From the NCBI GenBank assembly GCA_913778505.1, contig CAJYWD010000023.1, positions 1 through 64,000 on the forward strand: 64,000 nt of DNA. The letters are read 5' to 3'. Below, one piece after another: positions 52,939-60,787 of the stretch; positions within the stretch are counted from its first letter, which is position 1, and each line of letters opens with the position of its first letter. Source of the DNA: an uncultured Chryseobacterium sp. Its GTDB lineage: Bacteria > Bacteroidota > Bacteroidia > Flavobacteriales > Weeksellaceae. The position numbers were made by a program, and so were the translations under genes. The notes beneath the pieces were generated by a model. That model searched no databases, had not been told where the DNA came from, and saw only the letters and a list, made by a program, of their open reading frames with translations.

Positions 52939-54765
52939 TTATTTTTCGAAAATCCTGTAAGGATAAATGTTTGCGGAAGCATGCTTTAGCTTTAGAAGAA
53001 AGCTTTCACATAGGTAATTCCATTCCGAATCTTTTATGGATTCTTTTGTGTCGGGATTTCTGATTAAACAAATGTCAATCGTTCTGCTAAAACCTCCTTT
53101 GAGAGAAACCTCTTTCTTAGTTCCTTTAGAAACCTCGACATCTCTTATTGTATTTTTAAAGTGATTCAGTCCAAAAACTCTGATGTCGGCAACAGTCACA
53201 ATCCTGCCGCGGGTCAGCAAAGAATTTCTGTATTCTAAAATTTTATCGTGTGGCGAAAGACTTTTTCTTCCTCCTGCAGACGATTTAATCATCACAGCAG
53301 TTTTATCCAGTGCGGAAGCATTTGAGCCTTCCACATTTAATACAGTTGCTGGTTTTACATCATTTCCTTCCTGACCAATTGTCAGCCAATATGAAATATT
53401 GCAGGCAACTTCCGAATCCTGAGAATCCGAAGTAATCACCAAATACGGATTATTGGCTTGTGAGAAACTTTTTTCTTTTGCCAATTGATGCAAAGCGGCC
53501 ACATTTTGATTAATCTGTCTCAAAGTTTCCTTTGCCGAATCTCCGCCAATTCCCGAGAAAGCGGCGGTCTCATCTTTTATTAATTCCAAAAGATATTGTA
53601 ATAATTCTGATGCTCCACGCTGGTCAAATCTTGAAACACCTCCTTTTCTTAAAACTGCCGAAATTCCACTATTTTCAGCCTCATAATTTTTCACATCGAA
53701 TCGTCGCCCTCTGTCATCAGAAACGTAATCAAGATCGAGAAAATAATCATCAGACTGTATCGGAATGATATTGAGCCTTCCCGTTACTCTGTGATAAGAT
53801 TTTACATTATGAACATTTACGACAGGAATACAGTTCAGCGTAACACTTACGTTTTCCAATACTTCACCCACAACAGCCTCCGAAAATTTAAATTTCAGCC
53901 AAATAATATCTTTGTCTTCTGAAAGCTTATTATTTTGAAAATATTTTTCAAACAATTCTTCATTTTCAGGCTTTTCAGAATGTGATAATTTCTCTTTTAG
54001 TGTGAAAAAATTAGAAGAATAATATTGGTTGACATCCGTATAAATATGTTCAAGATCTGAATAGTTTTTGGTAATAACATTCTCGATATTAATATTTCCC
54101 TGATCCACATTATAACCTTCCTGCAACGAAAATTCTCTCTGTCCGAAATAGATTTTTGCCTGTTTTAGATAATAAAAAAATAATTCTTTCTGATAGTTGT
54201 TATTGATATCAATATAAAACATCAGATTTTCAAGGTCAGTTTTGTCCTTGCAACGAATTCCGACCCACATTTCTCCAGAAGGAATATGATGTTCCCCTTT
54301 CGCCAAATGGTCTGTGAAAAAGAAACTTTCTACACGATTCAAAGTATTTCCGTAAGCGATGTATTCCACTTTTGCGGTAGTCAATTTCGCCTCGATCGTC
54401 GGACAAAAGAAAACATCTTTGCTCCCACTTTCCACTGGATTGAATACATTATGAATACGTTTACTCGTTTTAAAATGATTGTACAATGATATTTTTGACT
54501 GATTTTCCAAAGGAAAAACCTGAATCAAAGATCTTGCAGGAATAACTCCCGAAACCTCTTCAGGAAACATAATTTCCAGAATTCTTTCTATGATTCTTGA
54601 ACGTGAACTTTCCAGATCAAAACCTAATTTCTCAAGTTCTGAAGCCGTTGCAGAAAGTAGCAGACTTACAATCGGGTCAAAGGAAGTTTCCGCTTCCAAT
54701 TCGTTGTAGCCCCAAAGTCTTGCTGATCTTCTTAATATTCTGTCTTTTATTCTTTCCTGATTCAT
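52939..54765 (-). CDS. tssF: TssF, baseplate subunit
   Basis: The 608-residue protein begins RIKDRILRRSARLWGYNELE and has FDPIVSLLLSATASELEKLG, RIIERILEIMFPEEVSGVIP and PARSLIQVFPLE, the N-terminal signature of TssF. Later segments match the family's C-terminal half (GGVSRFDQRGASELLQYLLE, TRGRIVTVADIRVFGLNHFK). TssF with TssG and TssE forms baseplate wedges. It starts 14 bases after tssE. Confidence 0.92.
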   Translation of the reverse strand: MNQERIKDRILRRSARLWGYNELEAETSFDPIVSLLLSATASELEKLGFDLESSRSRIIERILEIMFPEEVSGVIPARSLIQVFPLENQSKISLYNHFKTSKRIHNVFNPVESGSKDVFFCPTIEAKLTTAKVEYIAYGNTLNRVESFFFTDHLAKGEHHIPSGEMWVGIRCKDKTDLENLMFYIDINNNYQKELFFYYLKQAKIYFGQREFSLQEGYNVDQGNINIENVITKNYSDLEHIYTDVNQYYSSNFFTLKEKLSHSEKPENEELFEKYFQNNKLSEDKDIIWLKFKFSEAVVGEVLENVSVTLNCIPVVNVHNVKSYHRVTGRLNIIPIQSDDYFLDLDYVSDDRGRRFDVKNYEAENSGISAVLRKGGVSRFDQRGASELLQYLLELIKDETAAFSGIGGDSAKETLRQINQNVAALHQLAKEKSFSQANNPYLVITSDSQDSEVACNISYWLTIGQEGNDVKPATVLNVEGSNASALDKTAVMIKSSAGGRKSLSPHDKILEYRNSLLTRGRIVTVADIRVFGLNHFKNTIRDVEVSKGTKKEVSLKGGFSRTIDICLIRNPDTKESIKDSEWNYLCESFLLKLKHASANIYPYRIFEK

Positions 54766-54779
54766 TTTGTGTCTTTATT

Positions 54780-55208
54780 TTAATATGAAAGAGGTCCTAC
54801 AAAAAATGAGTTTTGAAAAAGAAAGGGTCTGTTGGTTTCCAAAACCTGTCCTTTTACAGAGATTACCACTCTTTTTTTCATTCTTCTTTTTCCGAGGGTT
54901 CCGAGATTATGATCTTTTACTGAAACTTCCACATCTTCCAAAAGAAGTCTTTTCTCGTGCATTACAATCGCTTTTTTCATAGAGTTCACGATGAATTCTT
55001 TCAAACTGTTATCTGTTTTAAGAAGATCAAAATCCATTTCCCAAATCTCGGTTCCGAAAGTTTCATCAAACTTACATTCTCCCAAAGCCGTTGTAGAAAT
55101 CAAAAAAATCTGCTGACTTATAGAATTGTCAATAGAAATTTTCTCTGCATCTTTTTTATTGATTACAGCTTCGAAATCCATTGGTATTTTATAATATACT
55201 CCTCTCAT
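54780..55208 (-). CDS. tssE: TssE, gp25-like baseplate subunit
   Basis: The 142-residue protein has a gp25-like core: SISQQIFLISTTALGECKFD, then ETFGTEIWEMDFDLL (the E-x-x-E/D-type gp25 region), SMKKAIVMHEKRLLLEDVEV and RRMKKRVVISVKGQVLETNR. It joins the wedge to the sheath. It begins five bases before the end of the preceding accessory gene's terminator-free gap, consistent with operon coupling. Confidence 0.85.
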   Translation of the reverse strand: MRGVYYKIPMDFEAVINKKDAEKISIDNSISQQIFLISTTALGECKFDETFGTEIWEMDFDLLKTDNSLKEFIVNSMKKAIVMHEKRLLLEDVEVSVKDHNLGTLGKRRMKKRVVISVKGQVLETNRPFLFQNSFFVGPLSY

Positions 55209-55213
55209 TATTT

Positions 55214-55903
55214 CTAAAAATAGATCGTTCTCTTAATATTTCCTTTGTCATCGTACTCGAAATTCTTCGCCACTTTGCTTCTTCTTATGATCTGTAATTC
55301 TACCTTTGGAGTTAGTTTCAAAAACTTCTCGCGGTACAAAATATCTCCGATAAAACTCTGACCATCATTATGATCAACAATCATAAAATATTGTGAAATG
55401 TCTTTTGGTTTTTCAAATTCATTAATATTTCCTGAATAGAGCATGATATTTTGTCCGTTTCCTGATAACTGATAAGTCAACTGATCCTGCGACAACTTCC
55501 TGTGTCTGGAGATATCAAATTTTTCAATATTCTCGCGAAGTGGTTCAAAAGCAATATTCTCATACAAATACGAAGTTTTATCATAGCGTTTAATTCCTAA
55601 GAAAGACAAAAAGCTCTTCTTTGTAGTTGTTTTCACAAGACTCAACGTATCTCTTGTTACCTGATAAGCTTCAGTTTCATTGGTTTTATCGTCAGTAACC
55701 GTCAGTTTATAAGTAGGAATTTCTACCTCTTTATTATTGATTTTCAAATGAACTTTCCCAACTTCCTGATCCGAAATAATCATAGAAATGGTATGCTTAC
55801 GAAGACCTGAATCGGTTCGCACCACAATTTCCTCTCTATCATCTGTGGATGAAGAATTTCTGGACATTCCAAGATTGAGATCTAGTTCAGGAAGCGGACT
55901 CAT
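55214..55903 (-). CDS. Conserved T6SS-iii cytoplasmic accessory protein
   Basis: A 229-residue soluble protein with no signal: an N-terminal acidic/Ser-rich start, then VHLKINNKEVEIPTYKLTVT, KKSFLSFLGIKRYDKTSYLY, RHRKLSQDQLTYQLSGNGQN, and a beta-rich end (VELQIIRRSKVAKNFEYDDK). I cannot assign it to a named Tss family with confidence; it could be TssP by position. Its start overlaps the end of the upstream gene by 17 bases, indicating translational coupling and a role in assembly. Confidence 0.7.
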   Translation of the reverse strand: MSPLPELDLNLGMSRNSSSTDDREEIVVRTDSGLRKHTISMIISDQEVGKVHLKINNKEVEIPTYKLTVTDDKTNETEAYQVTRDTLSLVKTTTKKSFLSFLGIKRYDKTSYLYENIAFEPLRENIEKFDISRHRKLSQDQLTYQLSGNGQNIMLYSGNINEFEKPKDISQYFMIVDHNDGQSFIGDILYREKFLKLTPKVELQIIRRSKVAKNFEYDDKGNIKRTIYF

Positions 55904-56483
55904 TTTTTTTCTTCTTTTTGATTTTTACTTCGTCAGTTTTCTTGATTTTATAGGCAGATAAACAATCCAACTGATTATCGATATCGATGTTCTGAGCTTC
56001 ACTTACGTACAATTCGTAGTTCTTTTTGTAGGTATAAAGTTTAATCAGATCAATATCATTCAATCTCAGTTTTTCAAACTCTTTTTTACTGAGCTGTTTT
56101 GCGAAAAATCCGTCACAGTTCAACGAAAATGCATTTTTGTAAGTGACAACTTCTCCCGTTTTGAAAAAAATATCCAAAACCTTATCTTTTTTGACACATA
56201 CATTTTTGTCTAAAATCTGGATGTACATAAAGACTTTATTCTTTCTCTTTCCCAACTGCAATGTTGCATAAACATAGTCGCTGTTGTTGACTCTCAGATA
56301 CAAAGGCGTTGTACTTGCAAATGGCTTTTTATCCAATTTTTGTTTGGTCTGTACAATCCCACAGTCCGCTCTTGCATAGTCTAAAACCAAACTATCCGAA
56401 ACAGCTTTCTCCTGAGCATTTACACGGGAAATTCCGAAAAGAACAATAAAAAGAATGAATATCGAATTTCTCATTTTCTCCAT
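55887..56483 (-). CDS. Exported T6SS-iii accessory protein
   Basis: A 198-residue protein with a cleavable signal peptide (MRNSIFILFIVLFGISRVNAQ, cleavage after NAQ), so it is periplasmic, then DYARADCGIVQTKQKLDKKP, TTPLYLRVNNSDYVYATLQL and a Lys-rich C-terminus. Periplasmic subtype-iii components stand in for the TssJLM complex; this could be TssP or TssQ, but I cannot decide. It follows tssO without a gap. Confidence 0.7.
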   Translation of the reverse strand: MEKMRNSIFILFIVLFGISRVNAQEKAVSDSLVLDYARADCGIVQTKQKLDKKPFASTTPLYLRVNNSDYVYATLQLGKRKNKVFMYIQILDKNVCVKKDKVLDIFFKTGEVVTYKNAFSLNCDGFFAKQLSKKEFEKLRLNDIDLIKLYTYKKNYELYVSEAQNIDIDNQLDCLSAYKIKKTDEVKIKKKKKNESAS

Positions 56484-56996
56484 TTATTGAGCCTGATACA
56501 ATTGACGACAAACATCAAGGTCTGTTTTAATTTTGTCGTATTCTTCTTTTAAAGTTTTATTGATTGTACTCAAACTGTCCATTGTCATTTGATTTCCAGA
56601 TAATTGCTTGATCTGCTTTTTCGCATCCACAAGATCCTTAAAAGTCATAATGGTGTTATTGTACATCACTTTATTCTTAAGTGTATCTTTCGGGAGCTGT
56701 TTGTACATATCGGCAAGAATGGATAATGATAATTTTTCATTGAAAAAATCGTTTTGCCCGGGAACACCTATCGAATCTACGGCTGACTTCACTTTCTCCA
56801 ATTGGAAAGAAAACTTGTCCTGAGTTTCCATTTCTTTCTTCATCTTGGCATTTTCAATTTTCAGTAAACTGTTTTCTTTGAATGGGAAATAAGCGTTGAA
56901 AAACACGGCAACCAGCAAAACAATGACGGTGATTACGAAAAACAAGATAAAAAAGGAAAAAGCTCTTGATCGTTCTTTTCTATTTAGGACTTCCAT
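56484..56996 (-). CDS. tssO: TssO, inner-membrane component
   Basis: A 170-residue protein with one N-terminal span (residues 15-36, FFILFFVITVIVLLVAVFFN) preceded by Lys/Arg, and a long periplasmic coiled coil (LLKIENAKMKKEMETQDKFS, then DLVDAKKQIKQLSGNQMTM and INKTLKEEYDKIKTDLDVC). The order next to tssK and its shape match TssO of Bacteroidota systems, part of the alternative trans-envelope complex. Confidence 0.82.
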   Translation of the reverse strand: MEVLNRKERSRAFSFFILFFVITVIVLLVAVFFNAYFPFKENSLLKIENAKMKKEMETQDKFSFQLEKVKSAVDSIGVPGQNDFFNEKLSLSILADMYKQLPKDTLKNKVMYNNTIMTFKDLVDAKKQIKQLSGNQMTMDSLSTINKTLKEEYDKIKTDLDVCRQLYQAQ

Positions 56997-57027
56997 ATAA
57001 GTAAGTAATATTTGTGTTTAATTAATT

Positions 57028-58188
57028 TTAATCTGCAAGGAAAGTTCTGCTTCGTTTAGCGTGAATCACAGAATCTCTTTCATCCGTATTTTCTGAAACG
57101 AAGATGCTTCCGTCACGTTTTTTACCGATATAATCCAATCTGTTTAGAACTGAGTAAAGCTCCTCAAGGGTCTTCATAAAAGTTTTGATTTTAGAAATCG
57201 TCACATCAATCTGATTATGATTGTAATCTGTATTGATTGTCTCTGTAAAAATTGTTTCGAAACTTCCTTGGCTTACATTGCACCATTCAGCAAAATAATT
57301 CAGCAACTCTTCTTTTCCAGCTCCTGAACGTGCATCAATAAAGTTTTTCAGCACTCTCGCCAAAGCAACAACCGACAACAACATATTTGCAGGAGGCGTG
57401 TGTGGAGAAAGCCATCTGAATCTGTTGATTTCCTGACCGAGATAATTCAATGTTTTATCAGCCATCAATCCCATCATCACCGCTAAAGAATTGTTCTGTT
57501 TTTTAACGTGGATTTTTTGCTCGATTTGTACAGCATACAATTCTATCTGACCATAAAAACGGTCGATTTCAACATATAAATCCTGTAATTTTTTAGAACT
57601 CGTAATGCTCACACAAGGCGGAATATAATCTTCATCAATTCTTGACTCTCCTGCATTGACCAATATTTTCCCGATAGTAAGATAACCTGTCCCGAATCCT
57701 AAGGTATTTTTCAGCTCTTTTTCGGGAACAAGATTTAATGAATATTCTGGTTGTGTGTAAGGGTATCTTGGTGGATTTTCTTCAGGGTCAGGTTCGCCAA
57801 ATGGTGTTCTTTTGAAATGATTCACAGAAAGACAAGCCATTAAAACCACACTTTCATTATCTTTTATTTCATACGAAACTTCAGGATATGGAATGGATAA
57901 ATTAATTGCGTCAGAACTTCCGTTTCCAATATCAATCCTTGCTCCGCTTGGTGTAATCGCATGACATTCTTCAACTTTAATTCTAAGTAATTTATGATTA
58001 TCAATAATCAGACTTAGTTTAATAGAATCATTTACGGGCAACAATCCATAATTAATCATAGAAGTATGGATTCCAACAGAATCTCTCACGGAATCGCTCA
58101 CAAAATCCTGAACATCTGTGAAATGGTTCTTATTAATTTTCATCCCGTCTATCCAGTTTACAGGGAAGTGGTTTAGTTTTTCTATCAT
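57028..58188 (-). CDS. tssK: TssK-like baseplate/membrane-complex connector
   Basis: The 386-residue protein begins MIEKLNHFPVNWIDGMKINK NHF, the P-V-x-W-x-x-G-M-x-[LI]-x-x-x-H-F pattern of TssK, followed by a beta-sandwich domain and helical parts (NSLAVMMGLMADKTLNYLGQ, FRWLSPHTPPANMLLSVVAL). TssK connects the baseplate to the membrane complex. It lies between tssN and tssO, which are membrane components. Confidence 0.85.
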   Translation of the reverse strand: MIEKLNHFPVNWIDGMKINKNHFTDVQDFVSDSVRDSVGIHTSMINYGLLPVNDSIKLSLIIDNHKLLRIKVEECHAITPSGARIDIGNGSSDAINLSIPYPEVSYEIKDNESVVLMACLSVNHFKRTPFGEPDPEENPPRYPYTQPEYSLNLVPEKELKNTLGFGTGYLTIGKILVNAGESRIDEDYIPPCVSITSSKKLQDLYVEIDRFYGQIELYAVQIEQKIHVKKQNNSLAVMMGLMADKTLNYLGQEINRFRWLSPHTPPANMLLSVVALARVLKNFIDARSGAGKEELLNYFAEWCNVSQGSFETIFTETINTDYNHNQIDVTISKIKTFMKTLEELYSVLNRLDYIGKKRDGSIFVSENTDERDSVIHAKRSRTFLAD

Positions 58189-58200
58189 TGTATGTTTTTA

Positions 58201-59172
58201 TTAGTCAGTTATTACTCTTTCGTCGTCTTTTTCTTGGTTATATTCAAAATCAGGAACTTCATTTCCATATTTGTTTTGAGCAATTTTCAGCTCATCAGAA
58301 CGCATACAGAAAATCACACTGTTTTCTTCAATTCCGTTCATATAAAGAGTGTAGTCTGGGTCGATGTATTTCGTAGATTCGTACCATTTTGGTTGTAAAA
58401 AGAAAACCCAGCTGTAAAGTCCGTTTGGTCCTTCTACCTCGATCTGGTCTTCGGTGTGCCTTTCATTATAATCGATGACGAAGTTGTAAAACAGTCTTCC
58501 GAAATCTACTCTTGTCGGTCCTTTTGCACGATAAACACTGTACTTTTTAGCATGACGGTCTTTGTCCATCAAGAAAGTGAATACGACTAAATCACGCATT
58601 TCCTCATCACTCACACCCGCTAATTCTTTATAATTTTCAGGAAACTGCCAAGTCTTGTAAATCTTAGGAGGAATCGACATTGCTTTGTTAAAAGTGTCAT
58701 TCAAAAATGTCGGGATAAAGAAAACGATGAAATGTCCCAACATCAGAAACGAAAAATCTATCCCATTCAAAAATGTGAAAATCACAATAAAAGGAATCGC
58801 AGAATACATTATGGTGACCAATGAAAAAAGATATTCGGTTCCATTACTTTTTTGTCTGAATTTCTGGAAATATGTTCTGTACATCGAGCAATGCAGAATT
58901 CCTATGACCAGCGAACAGATTTGATAAAAAACAAATTCGTACAGATTATTATCCTGAAAAAGCTTGTTAAATCCCAAAAACGCAATAATGGAATAAATGA
59001 AAGCCACAGAAAAAAGATAGGTGTAAAATTTCCCTTTATATTTCTGCTTAAACTCGGGTACTTTCTGTGCAAAAATCATCGTGAGAACGATGCAGAAAGC
59101 CAAGAGAATAACAACCGTTGCCAGTATTTTCGGTTCAAATAGATTAATAAAATATTTCTTCAATTTTGTCAT
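58201..59172 (-). CDS. tssN: TssN, inner-membrane component
   Basis: The 323-residue protein has about five spans in residues 14-160 (ILATVVILLAFCIVLTMIFA, LFSVAFIYSIIAFLGFNKLF, YLFSLVTIMYSAIPFIVIFT and others) and a cytoplasmic C-terminal domain (RVDFGRLFYNFVIDYNERHT, YSWVFFLQPKWYESTKYIDP). This layout and its place beside tssG and tssK match TssN, specific to Bacteroidota systems. Its ATG overlaps the tssG stop by four bases. Confidence 0.85.
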   Translation of the reverse strand: MTKLKKYFINLFEPKILATVVILLAFCIVLTMIFAQKVPEFKQKYKGKFYTYLFSVAFIYSIIAFLGFNKLFQDNNLYEFVFYQICSLVIGILHCSMYRTYFQKFRQKSNGTEYLFSLVTIMYSAIPFIVIFTFLNGIDFSFLMLGHFIVFFIPTFLNDTFNKAMSIPPKIYKTWQFPENYKELAGVSDEEMRDLVVFTFLMDKDRHAKKYSVYRAKGPTRVDFGRLFYNFVIDYNERHTEDQIEVEGPNGLYSWVFFLQPKWYESTKYIDPDYTLYMNGIEENSVIFCMRSDELKIAQNKYGNEVPDFEYNQEKDDERVITD

Positions 59173-60110
59173 ATTCTTGTGTTATAGCCTAATATTGAGC
59201 TTTGTTGTTGGGTAAATTCAAAGTGTTCTTTTTCCTGAGAAAGCAAAATCGTTGTTTCTATCTCCACCTCAATCGGAAAAAAGTATTCATAAAAAAGGTC
59301 AACAAACCTTTTCATCGCTCCATCGTGTATGTATTCTGAGAAATTGGAATTTTCCAAAGGTCCAATCTGGAGATTGAAATGGCTGGAATAATCGTCATAA
59401 CTGTTTCCCGTAATAAGCTCCAATCCCAATCTCACGTCGCCCAAAGTGATGCTCTGTTCCTCATCCAAATATTTCTGATAACCTTTGTTATTGATGATTA
59501 CTTTTTCCTCAATCAAAGAAGAAAGTATTTGACAAGCCAATTCTACATCGCCAACAATCTTGTACGCATAAGGAAGAATCCTGATAAATTTCGAGACTAA
59601 AATCGATGGCAAATCCCTACTTATTCCCCAAAAATCGTAGAACATCTCGGGAACCAAAAAGCCATTCAAATCCGATAACAAATCCTGTTCAAATTTCTCA
59701 ATTTCAACACCGTAACTGAATATTTCGTTTTCAAATGGTTGAAAAAATAATCTTCCAGCTTTCTGTTGTTTTTTCTGAATCTGATATTCACGAATCATCC
59801 CGTCAACATCTTTTTCTGGAGCATCATTTCTCGCTACATGAATCAGATTTTCAGGCAACATATCATAAAAACCATCTCTTGAAAGCTCCAGTTTTAACAT
59901 CTGAGTTGAATCCAAATCATAATCGGTAACATCAGCATCCAAAACATCAAAACGAAATGCTCTCGAAAACTGACCTTGTTTTGAGATGACATACTGCAAC
60001 TCATCAATATCATTATTTTTAAGGAGATTATTAATGATGACTTCGGCTCTGATGTCGTGTTTCAGAGAAGTGATTTGTTTTGCAAGGTTATTGAGTTTTT
60101 CCATCGTCAT
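59169..60110 (-). CDS. tssG: TssG, baseplate subunit
   Basis: The 313-residue protein has DIRAEVIINNLLKNNDIDEL near the N-terminus, LSRDGFYDMLPENLIHVARN, GRLFFQPFENEIFSYGVEIE, and VPEMFYDFWGISRDLPSILV, the Bacteroidota TssG pattern. It partners TssF in the wedge. It ends four bases into tssN and begins one base past the stop of the NlpC/P60 lipoprotein gene, so translation is tightly coupled. Confidence 0.88.
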   Translation of the reverse strand: MTMEKLNNLAKQITSLKHDIRAEVIINNLLKNNDIDELQYVISKQGQFSRAFRFDVLDADVTDYDLDSTQMLKLELSRDGFYDMLPENLIHVARNDAPEKDVDGMIREYQIQKKQQKAGRLFFQPFENEIFSYGVEIEKFEQDLLSDLNGFLVPEMFYDFWGISRDLPSILVSKFIRILPYAYKIVGDVELACQILSSLIEEKVIINNKGYQKYLDEEQSITLGDVRLGLELITGNSYDDYSSHFNLQIGPLENSNFSEYIHDGAMKRFVDLFYEYFFPIEVEIETTILLSQEKEHFEFTQQQSSILGYNTRI

Positions 60111-60757
60111 TAGTTTTTAGGTTTCAATCTTCCCGACGCAACATATCTTAGCTGAAAATATTCATCATTGAAATCATAAATATTGAGTCCTGTCGCTGTG
60201 CAAGCCAAAATCCTGTCATTATGAAGGTAAATTCCCACATCAGAAATCGGATGCGTTTTATCATATCTAAAAAATAAAATATCGCCTTCCTTCAAAAAAG
60301 TTCTTCCTGTGAAAAGCTGAATCGCTTTTGAACGGAAAATTCCATCGGGCGTTTTCTGAAAAGTTTCGCCGTAAACATCACTATATAAAGACTGCACAAA
60401 ATAGGAACAGTCAACCCCCTTTTTCTCTTCCAGAGACTGCTTTTTGTAAGGTGTTCCAATCCAGCGGTCGATATAAGAATAAAGTTTGTAATTGGTCACT
60501 TCTTTCGGCATCACTTCCATTATTATGGAATATTTTTCTTTAATTCTAAGCTCATCGTCGCTCAGTTTTTCAACATTATCATCTACATTGGAATACAGTT
60601 TATCAACATTAGTTTTGGTTCCGTTTGCAGAATCCAAATAGGAATCTGAAGAGAAATTGTAAGGAATTTCTTTGATGTATTTTTTGCTGTTGCAGGAAAT
60701 CAGGGCAAAACCCAATAACACAGAACAAGCAATAAGATTATAATTCAAATTTTTCAT
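60110..60757 (-). CDS. NlpC/P60 lipoprotein within the tss operon
   Basis: Signal MKNLNYNLIACSVLLGFALI followed by SC (Cys22) makes it a lipoprotein. The C-terminal domain (about 95-215) is NlpC/P60: WIGTPYKKQSLEEKKGVDCS with the catalytic Cys, HPISDVGIYLHNDRILACT with the catalytic His and a following polar residue. It may open peptidoglycan for passage of the apparatus, as dedicated hydrolases do elsewhere, or process an effector. It shares a base with the tssG start. Confidence 0.85.
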   Translation of the reverse strand: MKNLNYNLIACSVLLGFALISCNSKKYIKEIPYNFSSDSYLDSANGTKTNVDKLYSNVDDNVEKLSDDELRIKEKYSIIMEVMPKEVTNYKLYSYIDRWIGTPYKKQSLEEKKGVDCSYFVQSLYSDVYGETFQKTPDGIFRSKAIQLFTGRTFLKEGDILFFRYDKTHPISDVGIYLHNDRILACTATGLNIYDFNDEYFQLRYVASGRLKPKN

Positions 60758-60787
60758 CTCAAGTGTTTTTATGAAATCTTTACTTTC

